Assembly (NCBI GenBank): GCA_019136325.1
Contig: JAGVUJ010000293.1
Location: forward strand, 1 to 6,806
Origin: Deltaproteobacteria bacterium
GTDB lineage: Bacteria; Desulfobacterota; Syntrophia; Syntrophales; Smithellaceae
Reading direction: 5' to 3'
Length of the DNA: 6,806 nucleotides
The translations under genes were made by a program, and so were the position numbers. Below the pieces are notes generated by a model, which worked only from the letters and a program-made list of their open reading frames with translations, was not told where the DNA came from and searched no databases. Shown in pieces: positions 5,886-6,806 of the stretch. Positions within the stretch are counted from its first letter, which is position 1. Each line of letters starts with the position of its first letter.

Positions 5886-5922
5886 AACGCACTCTTTTTG
5901 TATTCCTGCTATTATTGTAAGA

Positions 5923-5985
5923 TATTTTAATGAGACCCAAGCTACAGAAACAAAGTGAACTGGAGCTTGCTGGTCGAATTATCCC
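5923..5985 (-). promoter_or_regulatory. structured 63-nt leader motif, copy upstream of the SelB-like gene
   Basis: In the sense of the SelB-like gene this is the second copy of the motif at 3427-3489, ending 37 bases before the start codon. The first 15 and last 18 bases are identical in both copies. The stem is CAAGCTCCAG with CTGTAGCTTG (complements of 5969-5960 and 5947-5938): nine of ten pairs, 12-base loop, and the same outer GACC/GGTC extension. Relative to copy 1, two pairs changed on both sides (A-T to G-C and T-A to C-G) and one pair was lost. Confidence 0.55.
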
Positions 5986-6104
5986 GATAGCGAAGCGGTC
6001 GGGATAATTGAGGGTCAAATTGCCCGCCCCTTGGGGCGTATGTTCCTTCGGATACCCCGCAGCTTGCTGCGGAATTAGGGTCCAGGGCTTGCTCTTGGGT
6101 TCAT
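5923..6104 (+). repeat. palindromic repeat element, copy 2 (MITE- or REP-like)
   Basis: About 180 bp composed of successive hairpins with no coding potential: the head stem (5938-5969); a perfect 11-bp stem AATTATCCCGA/TCGGGATAATT (5977-5987 with 5999-6009); CGCCCCTTGGGGCG (6025-6038); and CCGCAGCTTGCTGCGG (6057-6072). The ends resemble an imperfect terminal inverted repeat: ATGAGACCCAAG at 5930-5941 and CTTGGGTTCAT at 6094-6104. No target-site duplication is evident. It fills the gap between the formate dehydrogenase stop (6110) and the SelB-like start, and may also serve to end or process the dehydrogenase transcript. It is inverted relative to the copy near 3300-3489. Confidence 0.75.
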
Positions 6105-6109
6105 ACCTG

Positions 6110-6806
6110 TTATTTAAGTTTTTCAATTCGGATGGCACAGGCCTTGAATTCAGGCGTCTTGGTAATCGTGTCATACGCATTGTTCGTCAGCCAGTTGCAG
6201 TTGCCGTCACGGTAATGGAATGTCATCCAGACCATGCCCCTGGGAATTTCATCCGTAACGCGGGCCGGCACAACCACTTTGCCGCGTCTGGATTTAACGA
6301 GAATCATTTCTCCGTCTTCTATTTTCTTTTCTCTGGCGTCGGCAATAGAGATATCGGCCGTTTCCCGTTTATAAATGGCATCCATGCCGCTTCGCCCCGT
6401 CTGCGTTCGCGTATGATACTGGGAAAGCCTTCTGCCGGTGCTCAGAACCAACGGATAATCTTTGTCGGCGATTTCCTCCGGGGGCGTCCAGTCAATGCCT
6501 TTCAGGTTGCCCAGACCGCAGGTGAATTTACCATCTTTATGAACAATGGGTGTTCCGGGATGAGTCTCCGAGAGGCATGGCCATTGCAGGCCGTCTTTTT
6601 CAATTCGATCAAATTTTATACCGGCGAACATCGGACACAACACGGCAAGCTCGTTGTCGCATATATCCCGCCCGCTGTTGGAGGGCCAATCCTGTCCCAT
6701 TTTTCGTGCCAGTTCCTTGAAGATCCACCAGTTCGGTTTGGCAATGCCGGGCGGTGTTTTGATCGTCCGCACCATGCTGACGCGTCGTTCCAGACTGGTA
6801 AAGGTC
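6110..6806 (-). CDS. formate dehydrogenase alpha subunit (molybdopterin oxidoreductase), C-terminal part
   Basis: This gene enters from the right edge; about 231 codons are visible. An ATG at 6775 is not the start: the codons before it read T-F-T-S-L-E-R-R-V, the usual formate dehydrogenase sequence leading into V-R-T-I-K-T-P-P-G-x-A-K-P-N-W-W-I. Counting from that Met, residues 1-105 end the catalytic core, and residues 107-221 form the molybdopterin-dinucleotide-binding C-terminal domain. That domain carries L-S-T-G-R-R-L-S-Q-Y-H-T-R-T-Q-T-G-R-S around 111-129, W-M-T-F-H-Y at 183-188 and N-N-A-Y-D-T-I-T-K-T-P-E-F-K-A-C-A near the end. The enzyme oxidises formate or reduces CO2 at a Mo or W bis-pterin centre. 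Many relatives have selenocysteine as metal ligand, but that position is upstream of the window, so Sec or Cys cannot be decided here. The coding sequence stops six bases from the palindromic element. Confidence 0.9.
   Translation of the reverse strand, partial: TFTSLERRVSMVRTIKTPPGIAKPNWWIFKELARKMGQDWPSNSGRDICDNELAVLCPMFAGIKFDRIEKDGLQWPCLSETHPGTPIVHKDGKFTCGLGNLKGIDWTPPEEIADKDYPLVLSTGRRLSQYHTRTQTGRSGMDAIYKRETADISIADAREKKIEDGEMILVKSRRGKVVVPARVTDEIPRGMVWMTFHYRDGNCNWLTNNAYDTITKTPEFKACAIRIEKLK

Noticed and set aside
5872..6180. Minus-strand open frame of 102 codons spanning the element and the ends of two genes
   Set aside because: It overlaps the end of the formate dehydrogenase and the start of the SelB-like gene in another frame, and is translated mainly from palindromes.
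6110..6806. Selenocysteine codon with SECIS in the formate dehydrogenase
   Set aside because: The visible part is the C-terminal domain; the metal-ligand Sec/Cys position lies upstream of the window, and there is no in-frame TGA in the visible portion before the stop.

Overview
This looks like a selenium and sulfur trafficking neighbourhood from a strictly anaerobic bacterium. The double-cubane-cluster reductase, the molybdopterin formate dehydrogenase, the selenium-type gene set and the style of the intergenic palindromes together suggest Desulfobacterota, possibly Syntrophales-like. That placement is inference; no rRNA or marker gene is present.

Layout from high to low coordinates on the minus strand, the direction in which most genes run. 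(1) The C-terminal end of a molybdopterin formate dehydrogenase alpha subunit enters from the right edge and stops at 6110. (2) A palindrome-rich element fills 5923-6104. (3) A 149-residue protein (5885-5436) consists only of the C-terminal winged-helix pair of the selenocysteine elongation factor SelB. (4) A LysR-type regulator follows (5288-4356). (5) It converges, across a strong 15-bp hairpin, on the only plus-strand gene, an exported tandem rhodanese (3505-4254). (6) A second, inverted copy of the palindromic element lies just upstream of the rhodanese. (7) Divergent from the rhodanese is a three-gene minus-strand run: a double-cubane-cluster reductase of the 2-hydroxyacyl-CoA dehydratase type (3137-1968), a class-V aminotransferase/cysteine desulfurase (1811-654) and the selenium-linked protein YedF (652-38). 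A further gene may begin at 22 and leave the window.

The cysteine desulfurase can release S or Se as an enzyme-bound persulfide or perselenide. YedF (TusA-like plus DsrE-like domains) is a plausible acceptor, and the reductase may supply low-potential electrons. The LysR protein resembles regulators found with this gene set. Formate dehydrogenase is a classic selenocysteine enzyme and SelB is the factor that reads its selenocysteine codon, so both ends of the window point to selenium.

Three observations stand out: a free-standing SelB winged-helix module with no GTPase part; a 63-nt motif (52/63 identical between copies, with two compensatory base-pair changes in its stem) placed in the same orientation directly upstream of both the rhodanese and the SelB-like gene; and a perfect 53-bp tandem duplication that ends in the start codon of the cysteine desulfurase and forms a long imperfect hairpin with the sequence beside it.
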